This document shows positions 1 through 11,765 of a stretch of 64,000 nucleotides of DNA, one piece after another; the first letter of the stretch is position 1; each line of letters begins with the position of its first letter. Source of the DNA: Agelaius tricolor (lineage: Eukaryota; Chordata; Aves; Passeriformes; Icteridae); the NCBI GenBank assembly GCA_023055355.1, contig JALJCS010000024.1:12229501-12293500 (forward strand), in the 5' to 3' direction. The position numbers were made by a program, and so were the translations under genes. Below the pieces are notes generated by a model that saw nothing but the letters and a program-made list of their open reading frames with translations, searched no databases and was not told the DNA's origin.

Positions 1-3000
1 TATGAATATTTAGAATAATGTAACGTAGAATACTTAACCAAACTTCTTTGCAATAGATGCGTGGTTCTGCAGGTGAACCATTTGAATAGGCAATGAAAAG
101 TAGGTTAAAAAATAAGTAAGAATGAAGCCTCTCTTCACCTGATACTGGCATATAAAATTGCAAAATTGCAAATATTGCATTATTATAGATCTTTCAAGAG
201 ATGAGACTGCATCAGTATTGGAATGATTGCTAACTGTTACATTTGGGCTGAATTCAAGAGGGCACAGTGTTTTAGAACCTGATTATCTCTCCTAACTTGC
301 TCTTTATCTCAGTGGGTAGAATAGAGGTAATAATTAGAGAATTAAGCTTTGCTCACTCAGTCATGAAGTGCACAAATTCACTTGCTGTTTCATATTTATT
401 TTCCAGCTGGAGGAGTTTAATTTATTTTGCTTTCTACTGTGCCCACACCTGACTGACCAAAGCAGCTTCACAAGGGTCCCAATGATCTCTACTATTTAAC
501 CCCTGTATCTCTTCCCATTGCTTTGCAAAGAAGCTTTCCTTGGAGGTTTGTGCCACAGATCTTTAGACACAGCTTCAGTGACTGCCATCCCTGTTGATGC
601 ACATCCACAGAGTACACTCACATCACTCACATTCCTTCCAGAAGGACAAGAACTGTGAAGAGGAACCTAGTAATGATGGATGGCAGGGTCTGGTCTTCAC
701 TCAGCAATATGTAAATTTTAGGTGTTTTTGCCACCTCAGTTTCTCACTGTCAGATTCATAGGTCATGGTCTTTTTGCTTGAGAAGTACAAGAGTGTTGTT
801 TCCAATGGGCAGAAATAATAGTATACCACTGAGTGATACTGATGAACAACAATGTGTTCCATTTAAATGACTTTTTCCTCTCTGAATCTAGATGTTTTCT
901 GTGGTCCCTGTTGGCAAAATGTGAGAAGGTCCCTGCTGTCTGTCACAATAGAGTGTTATCTTGTGAAGGGTTCCTTAAATATCTGCAAGGTCACAGAGAT
1001 TAACTGTTCTCTTGGGAAACTCAGGAAGAGTAGAATGTCAGCATCACCTTTCCCCCAAGTGAAAGGTTGAATGACATTTCCAGTGATATTGATTAGAGCA
1101 TCTTTGAGCATGGAAAGGAAAATGGTGATTTCAACATCTACAGTGAAACTCAGAGGTAGAAGCAGGAGTCTGTGAGTGTAGACAGCATTTCATTTCAGGA
1201 GAAATTCAAGTCTGGGAATCAGGAAATCTCCTTCCTCAGAGTGCTTGGTCTCATCACAGGTGAGCTGGATTTTTCTCTCTCCATTTGCACAGGTAAAATT
1301 GTGGACGGAGGGGACCATGCACAATGGTACCTCTCTCTCTCAGGTACCTTCTTCCCTTACTTGTCTTCTAGGCTGTAGTGCTGGGGAAAACCACTTCATC
1401 CAGGATGCTCCTGTGCTGCAAAGTCAGAAAGGACACTCCAAGCCATCTGTGAAAGTCACAACTTTTAAGATGCCTTCCTCTCATGCCAATTCATATTGCA
1501 AGACAAGTCACTGGCAGCCCCAGAAAACTGGATCTCAGTAAACACAAGTGAACAGCTATTTTATCAGAGAGCTGACTTCTCTCTGTCTCTACCACAGCCA
1601 CTTCCACTGACTCAGGAGTATATGTGTCAAAGGAAGGATCATCACCATTTTGACTGTTAAGCATTTAGTTTGTTTCACATTGCATATTTTATACAAACAG
1701 TGTCCCTACAATGCTTCTTGCATTAAATAGAGCAGCAGAGTGAAAAATTACCAAAGAATGTAAAGAAGAAAAGAAAATGGGGAATGGCAATTTTCATCTG
1801 GGGTAAACTGACAGCTGCACTGAATCCAGTGGAGCTATCCTGAGTTCTGCTGCAGATTCTCCAGACAAGAATTCATCTTAATTTTTTTTCAGAGAAGATC
1901 AGAAAAGTGCTGAAATAGGGAGTTACAGACAGACTGTTTTAACTTGCAGAGCTGCAGATGATGTTTTGGCACCAGAAATAGAGGGGGTTTTGCCAACTCA
2001 CAAGGAAGAAGACAGTGCTAGGAAAGGAGAAATAGAGAAAAAAGGGGGCAGGGAGAAGAGCCTGAAAAAAGAGAGAAGAGTCTGAAGCAAGTCTAGAGTG
2101 CATTATTTTAACAGTTCTTTGAGTGTGCCCCTATCATATAATTAATACAAATGTATCTATTCCTTTTGAAATACATTTTTACTGCAATTCTAAAGCAGTA
2201 AAATTGAAACAAGTCATTTAAAAATACAAAGAAATCATCTTCACATTCTAACTTATTATAACTCAATTTGACTTCATTATTAATAGAGTAATAAAATAAT
2301 CTTAATTAATGTTCAGATTTCCTATATCTTTGCATAATTGGTAGATGATCTTCTGTGCACTGAGCATTTTTCAGTTTCAAGATTATCTCCAGGTTGAGCT
2401 CCTGGGCTCTCACTTGATCTTTTGTTGTCCTTCTTGACCTCAGTCTTCACAATCAAATGGCTATTTAGATTCTTATGATTGCAGCCCAAGAGAGAGAAGG
2501 CAGGGGAGGTTTATCTTTAGCCTGGCCCTTTTGTAAACCCATATTGTTTCTTTGCTATTACAGAAAGAAATTGGGGTTGTAAAAGTCTGCATTGCATTGA
2601 TCGTCTGCTGGGTTCAGAGGCATAATGGGTTTTATTTGATTTCACTTACACCAATGTAAATTAGAAGGGGCTGCATTAAAGCTATCGAAAGAAGCAGCTG
2701 CATTGTACTGGTGCAAAGGAAATATTAAGACCCCCTTCCACTTCCACAGCAGCAACTTTTTCCCCATTTCTCTATCCTCATCTCTGTTGAGTTAGAACAG
2801 AGCAAGATTGCTGCACAAAAAGAGCTTTTCACATCCTTGTATGAATATCCAGCAAAAATTTAGTCTAGCAAACTATCAGGATGATTACTTAAATTTTATG
2901 CAGGGATCACTGCAGCAGAGGGATGTGTTCTTGCCAACAGCAAAAGCTTGGGAACAAACAGAGAAGGGAACTGACAGCCTGGCAAGATGCCATTTTTGTC

Positions 3001-5890
3001 TTCCCTGATTTTCTAGGACTTCACTAGTGAGGCAAGCTGGGCTTTTTTTTAGCAACCTTGATACCCTATTTTTGAGATACAAGATGCTGCCCTGAAAATC
3101 ATTGATTGCAAGGTTTGATTTCCAAGGGTGAGTATGGGCAGGTAGCAGGGGAGAGGTGGCTGAGCTGCCCAAGGGGCACTCACTGCTCAACTCACAGTTT
3201 TGGGCAGCAGTAGGAGACAGCACCTTTCAGCTCTGTTCTATGGTGGCATTAGAAACAGAAGTGGGTCTCATCCAAGTCTGTGGACCTGTCACCTCACCTC
3301 TGAGGAGGCTGGAAATCCAGTTTTAGTTCTAATAGCTTAATCTTTGTGTCTACAGGCTAGGCAAACTGTCTGGGGTTAGGGTTACACACAGCAGCTGGTG
3401 AAGGAAATGGCAGAAGGGCAGCTGCACAGCATTTGCTTAGACACTAAGGTTCTTCTGTCCTATTGGTCCTGAAATATAAATTATAATGTTATCTCTTTAG
3501 CACTAGAAAATTCTGCATGGAGCCTGTATGGATTTCATTATGGCAGAAACAGGAACTAAGGAAACATGTGAAGGTGGGCTCATGCTAAGGTTTTACACAA
3601 TTTTCTATTATTTGTGGTAATGTGGAAATGCAAGGTAAGGTTGGTTTGGATTTTGCCGTTGTTATTGCCTTTTGTAAGGCACTCAGTCATGTCACCCGAG
3701 TTTAACCATCGAAACCTGTGTATCTAGTCTAAGCCAGTCACCTCATCAATGAAGAGGGAAAGACATTCACAGGCAGCAATTAATCTAATTTTAAACTGGG
3801 GCCTGAGATAAGTGATCTCAATATCACTCTAGAGGAATCTATCTGACAAAAAGCAGAGCACAGATAAAGAGTATAGACAAATTAATTTCAGACCCATGAA
3901 GTTAGGGGAGACAAATCCATTTGGGGTCATTGATGATCACAGATATTTAACAGATGTGGGAAATAAAGATGGACTTGGATGTTTTTCTGTGAAAGAACAT
4001 CAGGAGATTACAGTGCAAGGGGGTGAGCACTAAAGAACCAATGTGCTGTGGGCATACTGTGAAAAGCCTCCTCAGTGCTTTGGTATGTTGGAATAGTCTG
4101 CTGTCCTTGACTGACCTGTATACCATAAGGTATATTAGGGTATATGGGTTTCATTGTTTACAGAAAAGACACCTGGCTGCCTTTTTTATGCAGAAGAAAG
4201 TAGAAAGAACTCCAAAACAGTGGTGGAAAGAGACACCCTCGTAAACCCTAAAACACAGATGCTGAGGAACCCCTTGCTACCAGGTATTACAAGGGCTAAA
4301 AGTATTTCAGAGCAAGATTAGACAAATTCCTGGAGATTCAAGCAATCTGTGCACAGAACTGATTGTTCTGGAAGGCCAGTGCCCAGATCTAGCTCACAAA
4401 GACCCTGAAACCTCTAATCTGTAAAAAGATAATAGAATTATTTTTCTTTTTAAACTACCTGCCCTGACCACAGCAATCAGGACAATGAAACAGCTGAGCT
4501 TTCCCTTTCTGGCTGTAAGACTCTTCCCATGTTCTTATAGCTCCTTATGGCTAGTGGATCACCGAAATGTTCAGGCCCTCCCTCTCTCAAAGTCGCAAGT
4601 GAAATTGGACATCGATGTGCCCCAGTGCTGTCACACAACACTAGCAGCTCACAGAAGTATGATGCAAAGAAAAATATTTTGATGGTTTATAAAAAAATAT
4701 GTCCTTTGTACAGCTTTTTGCAGGGAATCCCAGAAAAGGTTTCAGGTATTTTCTTTTGTTGGCAAAATATTGCTGTGTTTGTTGCAAAAAAATAGGTAAT
4801 CTCAATATAGCCTGCTCTGATTTGGAAGTATCTTGGATTTTTAGTGTTAGGTAGTGACAATAAAGAAAATTTAATCACAGAGTTTTTGTATTATATATTC
4901 CTACTCTGTGAATTTCTTGCTGTCCAGATAAAGTCACCAGGGTTTCCTAGTATTGTTTTTCCTTGTTGCTTTGTTCATATGGCTTGTTAGAGGTTCTTTC
5001 AGCAGTACACATTAGTGTTTGTGTTAAAAAGTAGATTTCCTCTATTTTTAGAAGTAGAATTCCTCTTTTGGTAAATATCAATGCTTGAGATAAAATGCTT
5101 TTGTCAGATCTTCATAAACAATGAAACCAATAATGTTTTAATTGGATTATTCCTCAATTTGTCACTACCTGGTATTTCTCTTTTCCCTTAAAGAATCTTA
5201 ATTTGCGCTTGGAGGAAGCCAAATTATTCTAAAGCCCAATCTTTCTCCTCACATAATATCCATTTTCTGTGAATAGCAGTATTTATTGATTCTTCTTTAA
5301 CTGAGGCTTATTAATTAGAGTGGTACTTGTGAAGTAGCTGCCCTTAAGCAAGATTAGTGTGATCTACAAGTTATTTTTCTACTAGGTTTAATCACAATTA
5401 ATTATATATAACCATTTCTTATAATTCTCTACACATTCCTAGGCTGATCACATGGTTTCACCCAGCACTCCTTAATTTTCTTGTGTTGGGAAATGACAAA
5501 CCAGAAAAGATTAAAACCAAGGTAGTAATGAGTGATTTTTTTTTGAGTTATTTTTCAACTAGATTTTGTTTGCTCACCTAACATGGGGGGTCAGCAAGTG
5601 ACTGCCTTGCCAGAAAGGAGGCCAATGAAAGCAGCCACAAGAATGACTCTATAACCTTTGAACTTTTGTACCATACCTACCTTCTACCTTTTGTAAAATA
5701 TAAAGCTGAAGTCTGAAAAATGTTCATAAAGATTTAGATCTTTGAAACACATATGCTTAAATCTGTAAAAGTATTTCAATTCCTCACACTGGATTGCAAT
5801 AGATATATAATTTTTACTGAGATCAATTATTCTGTAATAGGATTCTGGCCTAATAAAACATGTAGCCACATAATTCTTGCTTACTTTTAG
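1..5890. other. gene-free single-copy AT-rich DNA
   Basis: I recognise no gene or clear transposon in this stretch. Open frames are short (112 codons or fewer), overlap one another on both strands and match no protein family I know. The block at about 2200-2345 and the one at about 5215-5460 are especially AT-rich, repeat-free and dotted with TAAT/ATTA cores, as in conserved non-coding elements, but conservation cannot be seen from one sequence. A purine-rich tract lies near 2023-2090. Confidence 0.6.
2023..2090 (+). repeat. purine-rich tract with imperfect short duplication
   Basis: The plus strand is almost all A and G here. A short motif reading agaagagcctgaa recurs about 25 bases later as agaagagtctgaa, so part of the tract probably arose by local duplication. 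No coding or transposon signature is visible. Confidence 0.45.
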
Positions 5891-6585
5891 ATCACAGAAT
5901 ATCCTGAGTTGGAACAGACCCACAAGGATCACCAAATGCATCTCCCAGAACTGCACAGCACGATCCCCAGGAGTTACACATGCCTGAGAATATTGTCCAA
6001 ACACTCCTTGAACTCTGTCAGGCTTGGTGCTGTGACCACTGCCCTGGGGAGCCTGTGCCAGTGCCCAACACCCTCTGAGTGAAGAACCTTTTCCTCATAT
6101 TCAACCTAAACCTCCCCTGACACAATTTCAGGCCATTCCCTTGAATTCTGTCACTGGTCAGAGAGAAGAGAGCAGTGCCTGCTGTGGACTGGGTTGAGGC
6201 CTCCCCTCAGTCTTTGCTCCAGGCTGAACAGACCAAGTGACCTCAGCTGCTCCTGCTCTGGCTTCCCCTCAAGGTTCTTCGCCATCTTCTTATGTTGTGG
6301 CACCCAAAGCTGCCCCCAGCACTTGAGGTGAGGCTGCCCCAGCTCAGAGCAGAGCAGGACCATCCCTCCCTTGCCCAGCTGGCCATGCTGGGCCTGATGC
6401 CCCCAGGACAGGGCTGGCCTTCCTGGCTGCCAGGGCTCTGCTGGCTCATGTTCAACTTTCCATCAACCAGGACCCCCAGGTTCCTTTCTGCAGTGCTGCT
6501 CTCCAGCATCTCATTGCTCAGTCTGTCTGTACATCCAGGGTTGCCCTGTTCCAGGTGCAGAATCTGGCACTTTCCTTTGCTATCT
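5891..6585 (-). mobile_element. CR1 LINE, 5'-truncated, minus strand (CR1-J-like)
   Basis: Read on the minus strand, this is the 3' part of a chicken-repeat-1 non-LTR retrotransposon. The CR1 tail lies at the low-coordinate end, where the plus strand reads as the reverse complement of the usual 'gagttggaagggaccc...ggatcatc' segment starting at the atcacagaat box (5891-5900). Above it comes the familiar 3' untranslated module (5980-6140: tgtgaccactgccctgggga, ttcctcatattcaacctaaa). From about 6240 to 6600 the minus strand encodes a degraded end of the ORF2 reverse transcriptase; the 118-codon frame at 6243-6599 keeps an 'AERNLGVLVDGKLNMSQQ' stretch typical of CR1. The 5' end is lost near 6585, as in most CR1 copies. 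Frameshifts make it inactive. The tail resembles the songbird CR1-J group, but subfamily assignment needs a library search. Confidence 0.9.
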
Positions 6586-7289
6586 GCATTTAAAGGCATT
6601 AAACTAGCTTTAGAAGTGTGGCTCCTGTGTGGTGCTAAGAAACTGAATCATGGTATGTGGTGGCCAAATCTTGGAAGAGATGAGCCTGGGCCTGCCTTGC
6701 TCCAGCACTGGTCCTGCTCTGACAGATGCACATTCTGTGTGTAAGGAAAATCCCTTTTCATACATGTGTGTTTGCAGGAGTAGGGCCTGAATTAGTCTTG
6801 TGCCATCTGGGAGAGCTTAACTGGTTCCCTGGAAGGTCCACTACCTCCAAGGGACTCAGACAAGCACTAAAGGAGATAAAAAATAGAGATTAGGCATGCT
6901 CAGGGGACTGTGGCAATTTAAACTACTGTGAATTTAAACTATGAAGGTTGGATCTTGGGTTTAGAGAATTATAATTATTGTTTTTTTTCATGTAGCTTTG
7001 CATCTCTGGGGCCAGGCTGATGCCCAGGACCATGTGCAGCCATCTCCTCTGTGAAGTGCTTAGGCTGGGTGTCTTCATTGCCTGCATGGAGAGCCCTGTG
7101 TGACCAGCTCAGGCATCTGCTCTGCAGGTGTCTGCATTTTGTCAAATGAATCCTGAGTTCTGTCTTGGTGTTAGGCAGCTAAAGTCATGACTTGGATCAC
7201 CTCCACAAACACCAGCCATGTACTGTAAGTATAATGCAAATTTCAGGACAAAAAAACCTGTCAGGGAGAATAATATGCACAAGACTTGG

Positions 7290-7440
7290 CTTTCCTTTGT
7301 ACTTAGCCTGACTTACATTGCACAGCTGTTAATAAAGGTGCCTTACACATCTATTAAATGCAAATTAATCACAATTTAAAACAACCTGACATGGCCTGAG
7401 TGATATATGGTGGCTTTAATGTAAAGGAGTAAGGAAGGTG
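7290..7440. promoter_or_regulatory. candidate conserved non-coding element
   Basis: An AT-rich, repeat-free block containing a perfect octamer (7368-7375) fused directly to a homeodomain-type core (taatc, 7375-7379). This arrangement is common in developmental enhancers. The call rests only on motif content and absence of repeats; conservation was not tested. Confidence 0.2.
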
Positions 7441-8129
7441 CCACTCTGGCATGCTTGCCTTTTCAGAAGAACAGTCTGTTCACATGGCAGCCTGCCTTGC
7501 TGGACCTGATTTTAGCAATCTCCACACCTCTGCTTAATACAAAGCATGATTCAGTGCACCAGGGAACTGGCACATTTGTTCCCTGTCTTGGATGAGTAAG
7601 TCCAAGGATGACCATGATCTGCAAATGTGGCAAAAGTGGAAGGAAATGGTGTGAGGCTGAGCAGCACTCAGACTCTTATCTTCCACCTGTAGCTGTGGTG
7701 GGGAGCAAAATCAGGTGATGAGAAGGAGCAGCTGCTGAGACCTCACACTCTACCACGTCATTGGCTCAAAGACAGGGCTAGCAAACAAAAGGTGGAATGT
7801 GTATACAGTGCTGAGAGGGAAAGGATGTCTTTTCTCCCTTCTTTTCCCAAATTTGGATAGGCTTTTTGGTTACTAAAAATAGGGAAACCAGGATAAACTG
7901 GAAGTGCAATCTGTAACTGGAGCTTGTAAGGAGAAGTTGACTGGTACTAAATTGTGGTTTTACAGACAAAGGCTTATTTATTGCCACTGACTACATAAAA
8001 AATTTGTGGTGCACACAGAAGCCAAACTTCAGATTTTGTCATGGTTAATAAAATATTGAATTAAGCAGAAGTGAAACTACCTGCCATGTCTAAAAGATAG
8101 TCTCAATGCCCTTTCAATGCTTTATTTTA

Positions 8130-8600
8130 AGACCAAGTACAAAAGGTTTTCACCTTACATAATTAACTTTTTATCATTAGGATTCAGAAAAATTGAATTG
8201 TGTTGGACACAGGTCATCATAATGAGAATTTAATGGATCTGTATTACTATGCAAGTTAAGCTTTGAATATGTGCTAAATGCATTACATTACCATTGACCT
8301 ATGCAAATTTCCATCTCTGTGACTCTTTTTTTCCACTGCTGCTGCATTAAGACCCCCTCTTTCTCCTCATCTCCTTAAACAATGATTTCCTCATTTTCAT
8401 ATTAATTGCATCAGTTAACTGAGATAATGCTCCCACTGAAATGAGCAATAGGATGAATCACTGAAATGGTGCAGTTATTCTTTTTGCTTAACCAATTTCA
8501 CAGGACCTTCACAAAGAACTGCCTTATTTTGACTTTATATAATTGCTTATCATTAGGCACAGCAGCCCCATGAAGTACCTTTATTTATTTAAGTCTCATC
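8130..8600. promoter_or_regulatory. candidate conserved non-coding element
   Basis: About 470 bases free of repeats, with many ATTA/TAAT cores and a perfect octamer ATGCAAAT at 8301-8308. The composition is that of avian non-coding elements conserved across vertebrates. No splice sites or long frames are present. It could equally be ordinary AT-rich spacer. Confidence 0.22.
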
Positions 8601-11600
8601 TCTGATTGATGGAAAATTAGTCACTTGCATATCTGAGGAACACAGATTGTTCTGCTACCAGGCAACTTCGATGTAGAATACCCTGGAGAACTTCAAAATA
8701 AGCAACAGCTAATGCATGCTGAATATAAAATACAGGGAAACAAAGTGCAACAGCTAATGACATCCAGGAGTTCCTGTAGAACAACTGTGATGTCACAGAA
8801 CTGCCTTACCTGCTCCTCACTAAATTTTCTCTGTGAAAAAGGAAGGACAGGCAGATGTTGTTCCAGAAGAGATTATACAGCTGGCTTCAGCCACAAATAC
8901 ACTCTGCCTGTTTTCAGCAGTGGTGATGCCTGTCTATCACACAGTGTGAACACTGAAGGTTATAACATCCCTCCTTTTAAAATTAGCAAAGCACCCTACA
9001 TGGTTTGGAATTCACTCAGAAAGCTTTAATCCACTTCTCATTTTTAATATTCTTAAAGTATTTATTCAGGACAGCTCAAAGGAATTGTTCACGCTTTTCT
9101 TCTTTGTAAGGAAAAGGGTGTGTGTGTGGGGAATTAAAATTTCTAAGGCAAATTATGCTGTTATCATCGACTGACATACTCAGAAGGGACCTGGAAAGGA
9201 TGCCACCTCCAGCATAAAAGAAGCCATAGCATATTATCCTATCATGGGATTTGAGTTGAAGGATTGCCTCCAGGTCTCCTCGAAGCACGCTGTGTACTTT
9301 TGTCCCTGTAGATGAGACTACCTGTCACTGAGCTAGATATCAGCAGTCATTAAATCCATACAGTCATAATATTGTTCTTTCCAGACATCAATACTGTGAT
9401 TCATTTTCCCCCTTACATTTGCTCCTACTCTAATTCTACATGCCAGTCTCTCATCTCCCTCCCCAGCAGAAGCCTCAGTTAACCTTTCCCTTCTTTCCAG
9501 GCTGTTGTGGCTCCTGAAGAGCACAGCCCCTGAATGGCCCTTTGGACTGAAGCCTCAAATCATCTTCAGCCACTGGCATTTGAGTCAGGGAAAAACTCCT
9601 AATGAGCTGAAAGCAACAGCAAAGGATTATACTGATTATTTCTTCAATGTGTTGCATTTGGAGCTATATCAAATACATACTAAAGAGAATATTACCCCGT
9701 GATCTAGCAGTCAGAAGCATGAACCTTGGAGTAAAGGCTGTTTTCAATTGTTTGGGAGGGTTAAATTTTGGTTTAATTCTGTTCCTGTGAAATCCCAGAT
9801 AAATGAAGTACAGTTTTGTTTTGCGTTGTTTCTGTTACTTTATCTCTGCCCAAAATACCTGCAGAAAAGAAAGTGATCCCTTACTTGGCCTGGCATTCTA
9901 TACATGATTAAAAAATTAGATTGATTTTTGTGGGAAGACTGACACCTGAGAAAGTAGCTTTTCATACTAGCAGTGAAAACCAAATGCAAATTTATAAACA
10001 TTATGGAATGTTTAGATTGAACCATGTGTTTACAGGTTGTCATGCTCCATTACAAAACAGGACATGCCCTGAGAAACACAGATCCCTGTTTTATTGAGTT
10101 CATTTCAAAATCTGGAATAACCCCTGATCTCAAAGTTGGCAAACCCTCAGTAATGGCCACCTAAAGGTAAGTTTGAGAACTAATGTCAAAGAAAAGGTCT
10201 TATGTGCTTTCCTCTCAAATGCTGTCGTGTTCAAAGTTTAATTGAACTGAATATTTTTTTTCCTTGTTACTTGGAACATTGCTTTGCCTTGATAGTCTCA
10301 TAGATCAGGGGTATAAACTCACATGTCAGAGTATCCACAAAAGGGGGGCCAGGACTAGACCTGAGCAGGCTTTGTATGGAGATGATGTCCTTATCAACAC
10401 TTCCAAGGAGTTTCTGTGCTAGTTAAGCTGCCCACATCCTGGCTGCCAGGGAATGTTATGCAAGTCCTTACCTTCCTCATGAGTTTGCACAGCTCATCCT
10501 TGCTGGTAAAACAATTTGCTGTAAAAAATTAGGAGAATATTTCCCTAACTGAGTGCAAAACATGGAGCTATTCCAAGAGGCAAGTATTTGCAATTAGGAG
10601 ACAGCAGAGTCTTAGGTATACTTAAGTACCTCACTATATATTGTCATTTATCCATAGTTGCTTATTTTACTCTAAAATTGCTAAAATGAATACAGTTGCA
10701 GAAATCTTTCCCCCATAAACCCTTAACAGCAACAATAATGACTGTGTTAAATCAGACCTCATTGCAATGTAATGAAGCCTGTCTGACATATTGCAGGTAT
10801 GATACTAAGTAATTTCATAAATTATTAAACTGTAATTGAAAGTAATAGTGCAGATTACTTTTCGACACACTTAAAAAAAGACCTTGGCATGAAAATAAGG
10901 ACCGTAGCATGACTGATTGGAAATAATGATCAATATCTTAATTTTAAGAATAGCCACAAGTTCCAAGTTTGAAATCAGAACAGGAAAAAAATTTTTTCTA
11001 CTACTCAAGCCACTCTTGACACTTTGACTTCTGTTTAACTTCTAAGTATAGAGGAGAAATTGAGATATATTTTACCTCACAGAATGGGAAGCTCTAATAA
11101 ATTTGGATCAGCTATGCTGAAATACTAATGGAAATCTCAAAATTTGGAGAAAAAGGAATTATTTTCTAGACAATTTTTAATATTTAGAAATGCATTTTCA
11201 CTCTGCAACTTCAAAGAACTAGTTTCACTGAAGATCTTGCTGTTATATAAACTGTATCATTTTATGCCTCTGGACATTTTGTGATTCCTGTTTCACCCCA
11301 GTTAGAGGTTAGATGCCATTATATGTGTTTATTTGTGCACATCCTTTATGAAACCAGCCATACCCTTGCACTTCTGCTCACTTAATTATATTTACTCCAG
11401 ATCCAGTGGCTTGATGCATTTAGGCAGTGATATGAACACAAAGTCAACAAACCTTTGGGTGTATTTTTAGATTGTTTAGCTTGGAATATTGTGGCCATGA
11501 ACTGCATGAGAATATAGTTATTTATAAGATTAACCTGATTGTTAGTACATTTTATGTTGTGCTTGCAGAGACTTTCCTCACAAAGCAATTGTTGGTTAAA

Positions 11601-11691
11601 AATCAAATGTTCTAAAGGAAAAAGATTCAGCAAGTCTTTTATTGACATGCTGAAATGTCAGGGAACACATGCATGAGGGTAAAAGGAGAGA

Positions 11692-11765
11692 GGGGCACTG
11701 CAGCCCAGTGGTGAGGATAACTGAACAGATACACAAGGTCACAGGTTAAACCTCCACTCCCACCA
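11692..11765 (+). repeat. tRNA-like sequence, possible old SINE head
   Basis: This 74-base segment can be laid over a tRNA-Ile gene. An A-box-like cagcccagtggtgagg sits near its start, an anticodon-arm-like segment follows, then acacaaggtcacaggttaaa as a B-box region and a cacca-like end. The T-stem does not pair properly, so it is not a working tRNA. No CR1 tail follows immediately, unlike the SINE at 15207-15346. It may be an old, decayed SINE head or chance similarity. Confidence 0.3.

Larger units (their letters stand above)
6586..11691. other. gene-free single-copy DNA with POU-octamer sites
   Basis: No gene or clear mobile element is recognised. Perfect ATGCAAAT octamers occur at 7368-7375, 8301-8308 and 9984-9991. 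The ORFs at 8712-9029 and elsewhere are short, have ordinary intergenic composition and no recognisable domains. A short stretch near 9176-9215 (cagaagggacctggaaagga) faintly recalls a CR1 tail, but is too short to call. Confidence 0.55.

Noticed and set aside
3670..3900. Possible MIR-like sequence (cagtcacctcatcaatgaag).
   Set aside because: Match too short and broken to support a call without a profile search.
9176..9215. Possible CR1 tail fragment.
   Set aside because: Only about 20 bases resemble the tail, and the characteristic repeated end is absent.
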